Shown in pieces: positions 28,910-36,248 of a DNA stretch of 38,083 nucleotides. The notes under the pieces are model-generated. The model was not told where the DNA came from, searched no databases, and saw nothing but the letters and a program-made list of their open reading frames with translations. The stretch's first letter is position 1, and each line of letters opens with the position of its first letter. The translations under genes and the position numbers were made by a program. Source of the DNA: a virus; IMG/VR virus record IMGVR_UViG_3300049197_000024, positions 1 to 38,083 of that record; one strand, 5' to 3'.

Positions 28910-29407
28910 ATGAGCAACGTAACACTGTTTGAAGCCGCACAAGCCGTGCGCGAGGCAATCAACCAGATTGACCCTGATACCGGGGAGATCATCGAAAGCT
29001 ACACCGAGAGCCGAGAGCTTTTCCAGAACAAGGCCGTGGCCTGCGTGGCCTACGCCAAGGAGGAAGCGGCAACGCTCGCCAGCGCCAAGGCAATGATCAA
29101 AGACATGCTCGCCAAGGTAGAGGCCCGCGAACGGCACCTGGAGCGGTTTGAAGCCTACTTGGCCGACTGCATGAAGGCCACTGGCATCACTGAGGTGAAA
29201 CACGAGCTGGGCCTGTTCGCCGCCAAGCTGTACCTGGAGCGCGATGAGTCGGTGGAGCTGGATCCGGACGCGGAATTCCCGGCATCGCTGTGCAACGATC
29301 CAAAACCTCCCACGCCTTCAAAGACAAAGATCAAGACAGCGATCAAGGCTGGCGAAGCAGTGGCAGGAGCGCGCATTGTGCGCAAGGACCGACTGACCAT
29401 ATCCTGA
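28910..29407 (+). CDS. Siphovirus Gp157 family protein
   Basis: This 165-residue protein starts MSNVTLFEAAQAVREAINQI. The block DPDTGEIIE....ELFQNKAVACVAYAKEEAATLASAKAMIKDMLAKVEARERHLERFEAYLADCM is a long coiled coil seen in the Gp157 family, followed by GITEVKHELGLFAAKLYLER. Members lie in recombination/SSB modules of siphoviruses; their exact role is not established. Complete by length. Confidence 0.85.
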   Translation: MSNVTLFEAAQAVREAINQIDPDTGEIIESYTESRELFQNKAVACVAYAKEEAATLASAKAMIKDMLAKVEARERHLERFEAYLADCMKATGITEVKHELGLFAAKLYLERDESVELDPDAEFPASLCNDPKPPTPSKTKIKTAIKAGEAVAGARIVRKDRLTIS

Positions 29408-29428
29408 CCCCACCAGCAACCCCACACC

Positions 29429-29451
29429 AGCCCGCCTAGCGGGCTTTTTTA
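29429..29451 (+). terminator. Terminator after Gp157 gene
   Basis: AGCCCGC-CTA-GCGGGCT is followed by TTTTTT. The next ATG is only 6 nt downstream. Confidence 0.75.
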
Positions 29452-29456
29452 TTGCC

Positions 29457-29882
29457 ATGAAAAAGACCAAAAGAGCGCCAATCCGCGAAGCCGTTCTCGG
29501 TGTGTTGATGCGAAACGGGCCAATGGCGATTTCCGACATTGCCGCCGAGTTGGATTGGCCGCGCACCATGGTGGAGAAAGCGATCGTCGGCACTCGCTAC
29601 GAGTACCCGGGTCGTCATTTCCGCATCGTCAGCTACCGCTGGCAGGAATACGGCCAGGGCCGGGAAATCCCGTTGTACTCAGCGGAGGGCGGGGAAGACA
29701 AGCCGCGCCCGCAGGCCACGAAGGCCCGGCACTTGGCGCAGAAGCGCGCTTACTACCACCGCCACAAAGCACGAATCAATGCCGCAACGAGAGCGCGCCG
29801 TCAGGGTGCCGCTGCATCGGTCAACCCTTGGCTGCAGCTTGCGCCGCCAGAGGTTCGCCCGGTGATGACTCGCGGTTGCTAA
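29457..29882 (+). CDS. Winged-helix DNA-binding protein
   Basis: This 141-residue protein starts MKKTKRAPIREAVLGVLMRN. The segment GPMAISDIAAELDWPRTMVEKAIVGTR is a winged helix-turn-helix. A basic tail (KARHLAQKRAYYHRHKARIN) may bind DNA. The start is right after a terminator, so it may be translated only from read-through or its own promoter. Possible regulator. Confidence 0.7.
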   Translation: MKKTKRAPIREAVLGVLMRNGPMAISDIAAELDWPRTMVEKAIVGTRYEYPGRHFRIVSYRWQEYGQGREIPLYSAEGGEDKPRPQATKARHLAQKRAYYHRHKARINAATRARRQGAAASVNPWLQLAPPEVRPVMTRGC

Positions 29883-29898
29883 CAGACATGGAGGCCGT

Positions 29899-30804
29899 AT
29901 GGCAGACGAAATGAACAAAGAGCGCGAGGCGTTTGAGGCTTGGTACTGCGACCAGATGCGGGCCGCAGGCTACAACGCGGACGAAGGCATTGCCCAACTG
30001 CGCGAGGGCAACCACTACGGCAAAGAGCGCGTGATGCTCAACGGAAAGTGGGAAGGCTGGCAGGCCCGCGCATCTCTCGCAGCAAGTGCGGGGAGTGAGC
30101 CAGTGGCGTGGGGCATCTTCGATTCGCAGGGCTTCTACGAGGCCGCGCACGACCAAGGGTCAGCCGAGCGGTTCTGCGCGCACTACAACAAGCGCAAGGG
30201 CGCAGACCCACTCAAGCCATACACCGCCATCCCCCTCTACACCCACCCCTCTCCCCCAGAGGGAGCACCAGCCGGGGCGACAGAACCCGACAAGGCTGAC
30301 CCGCGCAAACTGCAACTTCAGGGCCTCATCTTTGCGCTGGCCCGGCTCTCGTGCGTGCCGCCCATGGCTCCAGCGCTGGAGCACCAGCTTGATCGCCTGA
30401 CCGAGTTTTACTTCGACAGCGGAGATGAGAAGTTCGCGCGGTCACTGGTGCAGCTCAAGAGAAGCGCACGTAGTGAAGGGCGGCGCAGCGTGTTGCTCCC
30501 CTCTGCCTCTGTTAACGCAGACGGCTCAATCACCCAAGGAACGTGGGCGCACCTCAAACTGATGATGGAGGCGAGCGCATGGGATGGACAACTGCAGTTG
30601 TCCGATGCACTGGCGAACATTGACGACTTCGCGGCGGCTCGCCCCTCTCCCCCAGAGGGAATGGCCGTGACCGACGCAATGATCGACGCGGGCAAGAAGA
30701 TGTTGCACAACCGCAATGGACGCGGCGCGCGCGAGAAGGTAGAGCGCATCTTCAACGCAATGATCGCCGCCGCCCCTCCCGCATCTGAGGCAAAGGGGGC
30801 GTAG
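29899..30804 (+). CDS. Mosaic accessory protein (Ea22-like module organisation)
   Basis: This 301-residue protein starts MADEMNKEREAFEAWYCDQM. It joins several modules: an N-terminal EAFEAWY...KWEGWQARA unit (1-58), an EPVAWGIFDS..RFCAHYNKRK....YTAIPLY unit (68-115), and a C-terminal AVTDAMIDAGKKMLHNRNGR unit. HPSPPEG and RPSPPEG linkers separate them. Similar units recur in the 399-residue gene downstream. This combination is typical of Ea22-like and other rapidly shuffled early phage genes; no biochemical function is known. Confidence 0.7.
   Translation: MADEMNKEREAFEAWYCDQMRAAGYNADEGIAQLREGNHYGKERVMLNGKWEGWQARASLAASAGSEPVAWGIFDSQGFYEAAHDQGSAERFCAHYNKRKGADPLKPYTAIPLYTHPSPPEGAPAGATEPDKADPRKLQLQGLIFALARLSCVPPMAPALEHQLDRLTEFYFDSGDEKFARSLVQLKRSARSEGRRSVLLPSASVNADGSITQGTWAHLKLMMEASAWDGQLQLSDALANIDDFAAARPSPPEGMAVTDAMIDAGKKMLHNRNGRGAREKVERIFNAMIAAAPPASEAKGA
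30247..30659. repeat. Two copies of a linker hairpin repeat
   Basis: CCCTCT-CCCCC-AGAGGG occurs at 30247-30263 and 30643-30659. Both are in frame and code for the PSPPEG linker between modules. Confidence 0.7.
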
Positions 30805-31062
30805 ATGGCGCTCGTCGAAAAAGGCACTCGCACCGTCTACCGCGCGCCAACTGCCAGGCGCGACTACTTCACGCCACGCGCAGCAGCCCATAACGAAGCC
30901 GCTGCGATGCTCAAGAAGAAATACCCGACCGAGCGCTCGCATTCAGACGATTTCGGGCGTATCGAAGACCCCGGATACCACTTCACCAATGACCCGCGCC
31001 TTGTACGCGTTCACGCGCGATTGACTCGGCTACTGCTCAAGCAACTCAGGAGAGGACCATGA
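30805..31062 (+). CDS. Hypothetical basic protein
   Basis: This 85-residue protein starts MALVEKGTRTVYRAPTARRD directly after the upstream stop. Lys/Arg-rich with YFTPRAAAHNEAAAMLKKKY. Overlaps the next ATG (ATGA). Function unknown. Confidence 0.6.
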   Translation: MALVEKGTRTVYRAPTARRDYFTPRAAAHNEAAAMLKKKYPTERSHSDDFGRIEDPGYHFTNDPRLVRVHARLTRLLLKQLRRGP

Positions 31063-32258
31063 CCACCCCCACCCAAGGCGAACACGCCCAGCCGGAAGCG
31101 CTGCGCGGCGCGCCACCGTCCGCTTATTCGCAAGAGGACCACGCGTTCTACACGTTCTGGTACGGCCACATGCTCAATGAGTTGATGCAGCCGCCGTTAG
31201 CAGGAGTTTCGCACTCAACTGCTCGATACATCTGGGACGCTGCAATCGCCCATGTGGCCGCGCAGCCAGCAGCGCCCCAGGGCGGGGCCTATGTCGAAAA
31301 TCCTGCAGAAATCGAACACGTTGCAGGCGATGTGTCGAAAAACCGGGCGGAATCGAACATGACGGGCGGGGCCTATGCGCCCATGCAGGGCCTATCCGCT
31401 TACCTGCGCGCCGAGGCCGTTGGCGTCCAAGGTGTCGCAGCTGAAACGCTGCGCCAGTGGGCTGCCGAGGTTGACGTTGCCAGCGCCCACGCACTGCGCG
31501 CCTCCCACGGGCAAGCACCAGCCGGGGTGGCGGAACTGGCCGAAGCGGATCGTCGAGCAGGGGCGGCAGAGCGTGAACTTGCCTCCTGCAAAGAGGACGT
31601 GGCGCGGCTTGAGCGTGTCCGCGACCAGATGAAGGATCAATGGGGCGTAAGCCGCAACGTGTCGTTTGATGTGGTGTGGGCCGAGGCGCTTGCACTGAAG
31701 GCTGCGGCACAGCCAGCACCAGCCGCCACGCCCCAGGCAGACAGCCAGCCTGCGCCAGACGAGCGCGACGACTTCGAGAAGGTGTTTCCGCTGCCTTTTG
31801 GTTGCATCCGTGTCGGCACTGGCTACGCATCGACCGGCTACAGCAATTGGGCCGCACACACGCACGTAGAGCGCTGGAAAGGATGGCAGGCCCGCGCAGC
31901 CCGTGCCCCGGCAGACAGCGTGACGGCACCAGCCGCTGGCGCAGTAGCGGAGTTAGATCCGGTAGGCATGGTGCCTGTAGCGGAGGTGGTGGAGTGCGAA
32001 AAGATGGGGCAACAAGCCCTGCGCGAAATAGATGGCCGCTGGCGATGGTTGAGCATTGGGGAACGTCTCTATGCGCGAGCAGACACAGGTATCGCCACCG
32101 CCCCCACCCCAGCCGCCCAGGGGGATGCGGTACTGCGCAACGCGCTGCAGTTGGCCGTAGACCACATCGACATGGACGCGCTCAGCATCAGCCACTGCAA
32201 GGACGCCGAGGCAATCCGCGCAGCCCTGGCACAGAAGGAGTTCCCCCATGGCAACTGA
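31059..32258 (+). CDS. Large mosaic accessory protein
   Basis: This 399-residue protein starts MTTPTQGEHAQPEALRGAPP. Modules include YIWDAAIAHVA (about 57-67), an in-frame repeat ending GGAYVEN / GGAYAPM (about 75-107), a coiled coil (AERELASCKEDVARLERVRD), an RVGTGYASTGY...RWKGWQARAAR unit shared with the 301-residue gene, and a C-terminal LQLAVDHIDMDALSISHCKD unit. Pro/Ala linkers join them. The DNA suggests repeated recombination. No catalytic motif. Confidence 0.65.
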   Translation: MTTPTQGEHAQPEALRGAPPSAYSQEDHAFYTFWYGHMLNELMQPPLAGVSHSTARYIWDAAIAHVAAQPAAPQGGAYVENPAEIEHVAGDVSKNRAESNMTGGAYAPMQGLSAYLRAEAVGVQGVAAETLRQWAAEVDVASAHALRASHGQAPAGVAELAEADRRAGAAERELASCKEDVARLERVRDQMKDQWGVSRNVSFDVVWAEALALKAAAQPAPAATPQADSQPAPDERDDFEKVFPLPFGCIRVGTGYASTGYSNWAAHTHVERWKGWQARAARAPADSVTAPAAGAVAELDPVGMVPVAEVVECEKMGQQALREIDGRWRWLSIGERLYARADTGIATAPTPAAQGDAVLRNALQLAVDHIDMDALSISHCKDAEAIRAALAQKEFPHGN

Positions 32259-32820
32259 ACCCACCATCGCCAAACTGCGCCACCTGTACCAAAACATGGT
32301 CAATGGTGCTGTGCGAGACACGGCAAGCGCCAAGCGAATCGCCGAAGGACTGCTTGCACCAGCAATCGAAGAGTTGGAGCGGGGCACACCGCCAGCAGTG
32401 GCGGGTGAGCAGGTGGCTTGGGTTGATGAGCGTGCTATTGGTTGGCTTGCAAACAGCCGCTCAGGATCGGCCACCATCACAACGACGCTTGGAAAGCAGA
32501 AGTCTTTTGAGCGGCCAATGCCATTGCACACCACCCCGCAGCCCACCCATGCGCAGGCCCAGCATGCAACTGGCGCGAAGTCTTTTCAGACGTACGCCGA
32601 GGCCAATGCATATTCAAAGGGCTACTACGCCGGGAAGAAGGCTGCCACCCAGGCGCAGGCCGGGGCGGTGCCGCTGACGGATGAGCAGATTGACGAGCTG
32701 ATCGCCGCCAAGCATTTCCGCAAGGACTACGAGCTGAAGGCCAGCGATAAGGTCTGCATCAACTGGTATCGGATGGGCCTGCGTGACGGAGAGCAAGCCC
32801 ACGGCATCAAGGAGACATGA
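32248..32820 (+). CDS. Hypothetical mosaic protein
   Basis: This 190-residue protein starts MATEPTIAKLRHLYQNMVNG. A helical N-terminus (ASAKRIAEGLLAPAIEELER) leads to a GEQVAWVDERAIGWLANSRS unit resembling the EPVAW modules of neighbours, then a C-terminal LTDEQIDELIAAKHFRKDYE...WYRMGLRDGEQAHGI unit. It overlaps the preceding gene by 11 nt. Confidence 0.65.
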   Translation: MATEPTIAKLRHLYQNMVNGAVRDTASAKRIAEGLLAPAIEELERGTPPAVAGEQVAWVDERAIGWLANSRSGSATITTTLGKQKSFERPMPLHTTPQPTHAQAQHATGAKSFQTYAEANAYSKGYYAGKKAATQAQAGAVPLTDEQIDELIAAKHFRKDYELKASDKVCINWYRMGLRDGEQAHGIKET

Positions 32821-32821
32821 C

Positions 32822-33058
32822 ATGCCAACAACACAAGTCCCCGACTTCACGCCCCTTGCAAAGCAGAAGCTAGAGCAGCTTCAAGAGCGTGGGTATCAGA
32901 TCACCGGCTACTGCTTTGAACGACTTGTTGAAGGATCACAGCCTCAGCGTGGGTTTGTGGACTTTGGCGGGTTTGTGGGGTGGTGGCGGCCAGACCAACG
33001 GGCGCAATACATTGACGCTGCCAAAGGAGAGCCTCATGGCATCCCGCCGACTACGTGA
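32822..33058 (+). CDS. Hypothetical protein
   Basis: This 78-residue protein starts MPTTQVPDFTPLAKQKLEQL. The second half (GFVDFGGFVGWWRPDQRAQY) is aromatic and Gly-rich. ATG 32822 lies two bases after the upstream stop. Confidence 0.65.
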   Translation: MPTTQVPDFTPLAKQKLEQLQERGYQITGYCFERLVEGSQPQRGFVDFGGFVGWWRPDQRAQYIDAAKGEPHGIPPTT

Positions 33059-33176
33059 GCGCGGAGACAAGCGCGAGCGCTGGGACTTCCAGCCTTGGCA
33101 GGAAGAGCGCGACAGCGACGACGAAGACATACCCGACCGGGACGACGAGCCCGAGCCTGTACACACACTGCAATGA
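33036..33176 (+). CDS. Small charged protein
   Basis: This 46-residue protein starts MASRRLRERGDKRERWDFQP and ends in an Asp/Glu-rich tail (RDSDDEDIPDRDDEPEPVH). It overlaps the upstream gene by 23 nt out of frame, with GGAGA before its ATG. A terminator follows at once. Confidence 0.5.
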   Translation: MASRRLRERGDKRERWDFQPWQEERDSDDEDIPDRDDEPEPVHTLQ

Positions 33177-33197
33177 GCCCCGAGAGGGGCTTTTTTT
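33176..33197 (+). terminator. Terminator before methyltransferase gene
   Basis: AGCCCC-GAGA-GGGGCT is followed by seven T residues. The methyltransferase ATG lies 15 nt further. Confidence 0.8.
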
Positions 33198-33211
33198 ATT
33201 TGGAGAACGAG

Positions 33212-33694
33212 ATGCACGCGAGCGTACTCGACCCTTGTTGCGGCGGTCGAATGATGTGGTTCGACCGTCACGACCAACGGGCGCTGTTTGGAGACATTCG
33301 CAGCGAAGAACACACCCTATGCGACGGTCGGGCCTTCAATATAACTCCCGACCTGAACATGGATTTTCGCGAGATGCCATTCCCCAACGAGTCCTTTCGG
33401 CTGGTGGTATTCGACCCGCCGCACCTGCGCCGCGCTGGCAGGGAATCCTGGCTGAGGGCTAAGTACGGCATCTTGACGGATGACTGGGAGGACGACCTAC
33501 GTCGAGGCCTCGCTGAATGCTTCCGCGTGCTCAAGCCGGAAGGAATTCTGATCTTCAAATGGGCCGACATACAGATGCCGGTTAGCCGCGTGCTGGCGCT
33601 GACTGAACAAAAGCCGTTGTTTGGCCACAAGTCTGGCAAGCGTGAAAAGACCCATTGGGTCACGTTTATGAAGCCGCCAGCGGCGCCAGCATAG
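33212..33694 (+). CDS. Orphan SAM-dependent methyltransferase
   Basis: This 160-residue protein starts MHASVLDPCCGGRMMWFDRH. VLDPCCGGRM is a methyltransferase motif I and LVVFDPPHLRR is the DPP motif IV of amino-DNA methyltransferases; LKPEGILIFKW follows. Small size and no nuclease partner nearby point to an orphan DNA methylase, possibly masking phage DNA from host restriction. The aromatic fourth residue usual in DPPY is His here. Target unknown. GGAGAA precedes ATG 33212. Confidence 0.78.
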   Translation: MHASVLDPCCGGRMMWFDRHDQRALFGDIRSEEHTLCDGRAFNITPDLNMDFREMPFPNESFRLVVFDPPHLRRAGRESWLRAKYGILTDDWEDDLRRGLAECFRVLKPEGILIFKWADIQMPVSRVLALTEQKPLFGHKSGKREKTHWVTFMKPPAAPA

Positions 33695-33714
33695 CCATAC
33701 CAACCCACCCCACC

Positions 33715-33738
33715 AAGCCCCGCATGTCGGGGCTTTTT
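33715..33738 (+). terminator. Terminator after methyltransferase gene
   Basis: AAGCCCCG-CATGT-CGGGGCTT is followed by a TTTTT run and TTT further on. Confidence 0.8.
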
Positions 33739-33757
33739 CTTTGCCCGGAGAAACCAC

Positions 33758-34492
33758 ATGCGCTACCTTGCACTGCTTTTTCTTGCTTTCCTGGCCGCCT
33801 GCGGTGGCGGTGGGTCGCTCTCGGGCGATCCTGATCTCAACAACTACGACTTCGAGTACCGCGAGGAATTCACCCGCGACTACGCTGCATTGAGCAGCGG
33901 CGGAGTACTGACGCTCCGGGCTCGTTTTGTGTGGGCCGGGCCGCGTGCCGAGCGCATTGAAGCGCCGCAGCATGTCGTGCTGGCGTTCACCCAAGTCGCT
34001 TCCAGCTTCAATCCCCGCAACGATGAGGGCGAGATGCTGTGGACTCACGGCGCTGGTGCGCTTGTCGGGGAGAGTGGATTGGCTATGGAGTTGTGGTTTC
34101 ACGACGCCCCCGACCCGACAAACGCATTCACGTGGAGCCAGGAGCACGACCGCTGCATGTGGGTAGTGCTGGCAGCTGCGCCCAGCGGCACGAACTGTCT
34201 GAGCGATCACGAAAGCCCCGAGGGCTACATCACATCGGCACCTGGGTTCCACCTACAGAAGGGCATTGCCTACGTATTGCACGTTCGCCTGTCCCCATCT
34301 CCAGATGGACGCACCGCCCTCTATGCCGAGCTGTACCAAGAGGCCGGAGAAACGTTCCTCCTTGTCCAGCGCGGGCTTGTGCTGTTCGACCGTGCGCGGC
34401 ACTTCCCGATCGCTGGCCAGGCGCTGCAGGCATCGGTGGCACGGACGCCAGGGACGGATGGCGAGCCGGTTGTGGATTACCTTGTGTTTTGA
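33758..34492 (+). CDS. Phage-encoded lipoprotein
   Basis: This 244-residue protein starts MRYLALLFLAFLAACGGGGS, a short signal peptide with lipobox LAAC, Cys15, and a Gly/Ser linker. The mature part looks beta-rich (ALSSGGVLTLRARFVWAG, LWFHDAP..). It has two more Cys residues (DRCMWVV and TNCLSDH). No family recognised. It lies between two strong-terminator-bounded units and the excision module, where accessory or lysogenic conversion genes often sit. It would be anchored in the cell envelope. Confidence 0.75.
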   Translation: MRYLALLFLAFLAACGGGGSLSGDPDLNNYDFEYREEFTRDYAALSSGGVLTLRARFVWAGPRAERIEAPQHVVLAFTQVASSFNPRNDEGEMLWTHGAGALVGESGLAMELWFHDAPDPTNAFTWSQEHDRCMWVVLAAAPSGTNCLSDHESPEGYITSAPGFHLQKGIAYVLHVRLSPSPDGRTALYAELYQEAGETFLLVQRGLVLFDRARHFPIAGQALQASVARTPGTDGEPVVDYLVF

Positions 34493-34502
34493 GGGGAGTG
34501 CA

Positions 34503-34709
34503 ATGACAGAATATCTGAACGGACCTGAACTCCACCAGCTGACAGGCTACGCGCGCAGCGCCGAACAAGCTGCCTGGCTCAGGTTCCGAAGCATCCCGCA
34601 CAAGCAGGACGGCTCACGGGTGATAGTGTCTCGGGTGCATGTGCAAGCATGGCTCGAAGGCAAGCCAGTGCTCGCGCGCGCTGGCATGAACATCGCAGCC
34701 ATCCGGTAG
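34503..34709 (+). CDS. Excisionase-like protein (DUF4224 type)
   Basis: This 68-residue protein starts MTEYLNGPELHQLTGYARSA and continues EQAAWLRFRSIPHKQDGSRV, ending in a winged-helix strand. This matches DUF4224, found directly before phage integrases and thought to be a directionality or DNA-binding factor. GAGGGGAG precedes ATG 34503. Confidence 0.78.
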   Translation: MTEYLNGPELHQLTGYARSAEQAAWLRFRSIPHKQDGSRVIVSRVHVQAWLEGKPVLARAGMNIAAIR

Positions 34710-34717
34710 GAGTCCAC

Positions 34718-35743
34718 ATGGCAAAAATCACGAAGTACCCACGCCTGCGCACCAAGGTCTACAAGGGCAAGGGCGGGCAGGCCTATGTGTACTACGTGTA
34801 CGACATGCGGCCTGAAGGAAAACCCGACGTGCGCCTGGGCAAGGACTACGCCCGGGCGATTGAACAGTGGGAGCAGCTACACAACAAACGACCGCAGACC
34901 ATCGGTCGCATTGAGGAAGCGCTGGCACGGTTTGAGGAAAAGGTGCTGCCCGAGTACACCAGCGCAGAGACGCGCAAGGGCTACGCAAAGAACCTGCGCG
35001 CGCTGCGGCCGGTGTTCGGGCAGATGGCCTGGGATGAGGTGGATTTGCCCGCGCTGCGCTTCTACCTTGACCACCGCACGGCCAAAACCCAGGGAAACCG
35101 GGAAATGTCGCTGTTGCGCGTGGTGTGGGGCAAGGCCCAGCTGTGGGGCATGACGCGCCTACCGTGGCCCGCTGAGGGCGTGAAGGGCTGGAAGAACCCG
35201 GAGAAGGCCCGGGAGTTTGAGGTGACTGGCGCCATGTTCGCTGCCGTGTATGCGCAGGCCGACCAGGTGCTGCGCGACTGCATGGACATTGCGTCTGCCA
35301 CAGGGATGCGGATCACCGACGCGCGCACGGTGCGCATGCCGGTCGATGGGGTGATAACCCACCGCGCGAGCAAGACGGGCAAGCCGGTGCGGTTCGTCGT
35401 GGCAGAGTCGCCCGTGCTCACGGCGCTGGCTGCTAGGCGCGAGGCGATGCGGGCGCACAGCGTCATGCTGCTGACCACCAAGACCGGAAAGCAGGTTTCA
35501 CCTACGATGCTGCGGGACCGCTGGGACGATGCGCGGGACCGCGCCGCACTGGAAGCCGAGAAGGCTGGGGACAAAGAGCTGGGCGCCAGGATCAGGGCGA
35601 TGTACCTGCGCGACATGCGCTCGCTCGCCGCCGACCTGGCCCAGGACCTGGAACAGGCGGCCAAACTACTGCAGCACAGCAGCACGGCGCTGACGGAGAA
35701 ACACTACCGCACCAAGGTGCAAACATTGAGGGCAGTGAGATGA
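34718..35743 (+). CDS. int: Tyrosine integrase
   Basis: This 341-residue recombinase integrates and, with the excisionase-like protein, excises the prophage. The N-terminal region (residues 1-60) is an arm-type DNA-binding domain (AKITKYPRLRTKVYKGKGGQ). The catalytic domain shows Arg198 in GMRITDART, Lys219/222 in SKTGKPVRF, the box II motif as RDMR (298-301) in place of HxxR, His320 in LLQHSS, and nucleophile Tyr330 in EKHYRTK. ATG 34718 with AGGAG is chosen. The attachment site in a tRNA-Leu fragment lies about 330 nt downstream. Confidence 0.93.
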   Translation: MAKITKYPRLRTKVYKGKGGQAYVYYVYDMRPEGKPDVRLGKDYARAIEQWEQLHNKRPQTIGRIEEALARFEEKVLPEYTSAETRKGYAKNLRALRPVFGQMAWDEVDLPALRFYLDHRTAKTQGNREMSLLRVVWGKAQLWGMTRLPWPAEGVKGWKNPEKAREFEVTGAMFAAVYAQADQVLRDCMDIASATGMRITDARTVRMPVDGVITHRASKTGKPVRFVVAESPVLTALAARREAMRAHSVMLLTTKTGKQVSPTMLRDRWDDARDRAALEAEKAGDKELGARIRAMYLRDMRSLAADLAQDLEQAAKLLQHSSTALTEKHYRTKVQTLRAVR

Positions 35744-35988
35744 AAGAAGAATGTCGGCACATATGGACCAAAAGCCGCTCCGGGGTCAAAGGATCTTGGT
35801 GCACAGACTGTGGACAACAGATCTATGCAGTTGATGATCGTGAGTGCCGCGATTGCAAGCACTACAGCCGATTACCCACAGGGAGCGTTTGCAGCAAACA
35901 CTTGATGGTAGTCACTCCGGATATGCATGTAACGTTCAAGATTGCCGAAGGCACATGCTGGGAGGCGGCAGATTCAGAGAAATCGTAG
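35740..35988 (+). CDS. Small Cys-rich protein after integrase
   Basis: This 82-residue protein starts MKEECRHIWTKSRSGVKGSW and has CTDCGQQ, ECRDCKHYS, SVCSKH and TCWEA, eight Cys in all, so probably two zinc sites. The ATG overlaps the integrase stop. Function unknown. Confidence 0.68.
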   Translation: MKEECRHIWTKSRSGVKGSWCTDCGQQIYAVDDRECRDCKHYSRLPTGSVCSKHLMVVTPDMHVTFKIAEGTCWEAADSEKS

Positions 35989-36076
35989 GCGCAATAACTC
36001 CGGCATCCAGCGAACAAAACAGCAACTCCATGCGCCAAAAATCGGCCCGCAGGCCGCGCCAGTGCTTGTTTCTGGC

Positions 36077-36134
36077 GGGGACTCAAAATCCCCCGCCGCA
36101 AGGCGTGCCGGTTCGATTCCGGCCCCGGGCACCA
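36077..36134 (+). other. attR: 3' fragment of tRNA-Leu(CAA)
   Basis: From the anticodon arm GGGGA-CTCAAAA-TCCCC (36077-36093, anticodon CAA 36084-36086) to CCA at 36132-36134 the sequence is a complete 3' part: variable arm CGCC-GCAA-GGCG, T arm GCCGG-TTCGATT-CCGGC, acceptor strand CCCGGGC. The bases before it do not form a D arm or a matching acceptor 5' strand. This is therefore the duplicated end left by integration; the intact tRNA should be at the other end of the prophage. Confidence 0.8.
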
Positions 36135-36139
36135 CAGAT

Positions 36140-36175
36140 AAGGCCAGTAGCTTGCACAAGCTACTGGCCTTTTTG
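36140..36175 (+). terminator. Host terminator of tRNA-Leu
   Basis: A 15-bp perfect inverted repeat (36140-36154 with 36157-36171) is followed by TTTTT, six bases after the tRNA 3' end. Confidence 0.85.
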
Positions 36176-36248
36176 CTGCTCTGTCAGCCTCCCCGTGAAC
36201 GCTATGGCGGAGATGTTGCCTCGCACGGTTCTTGCCACTCGGCAACCC

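Noticed and set aside
31174-32677. Long open frames on both strands (251 and 333 codons)
   Set aside because: Shadows of the mosaic genes; Arg/Pro/Ser-rich products with no motifs.
36045-36134. Complete tRNA-Leu(CAA) gene
   Set aside because: Bases 5' of the anticodon arm form neither the D arm nor the GCCCGGG acceptor strand.
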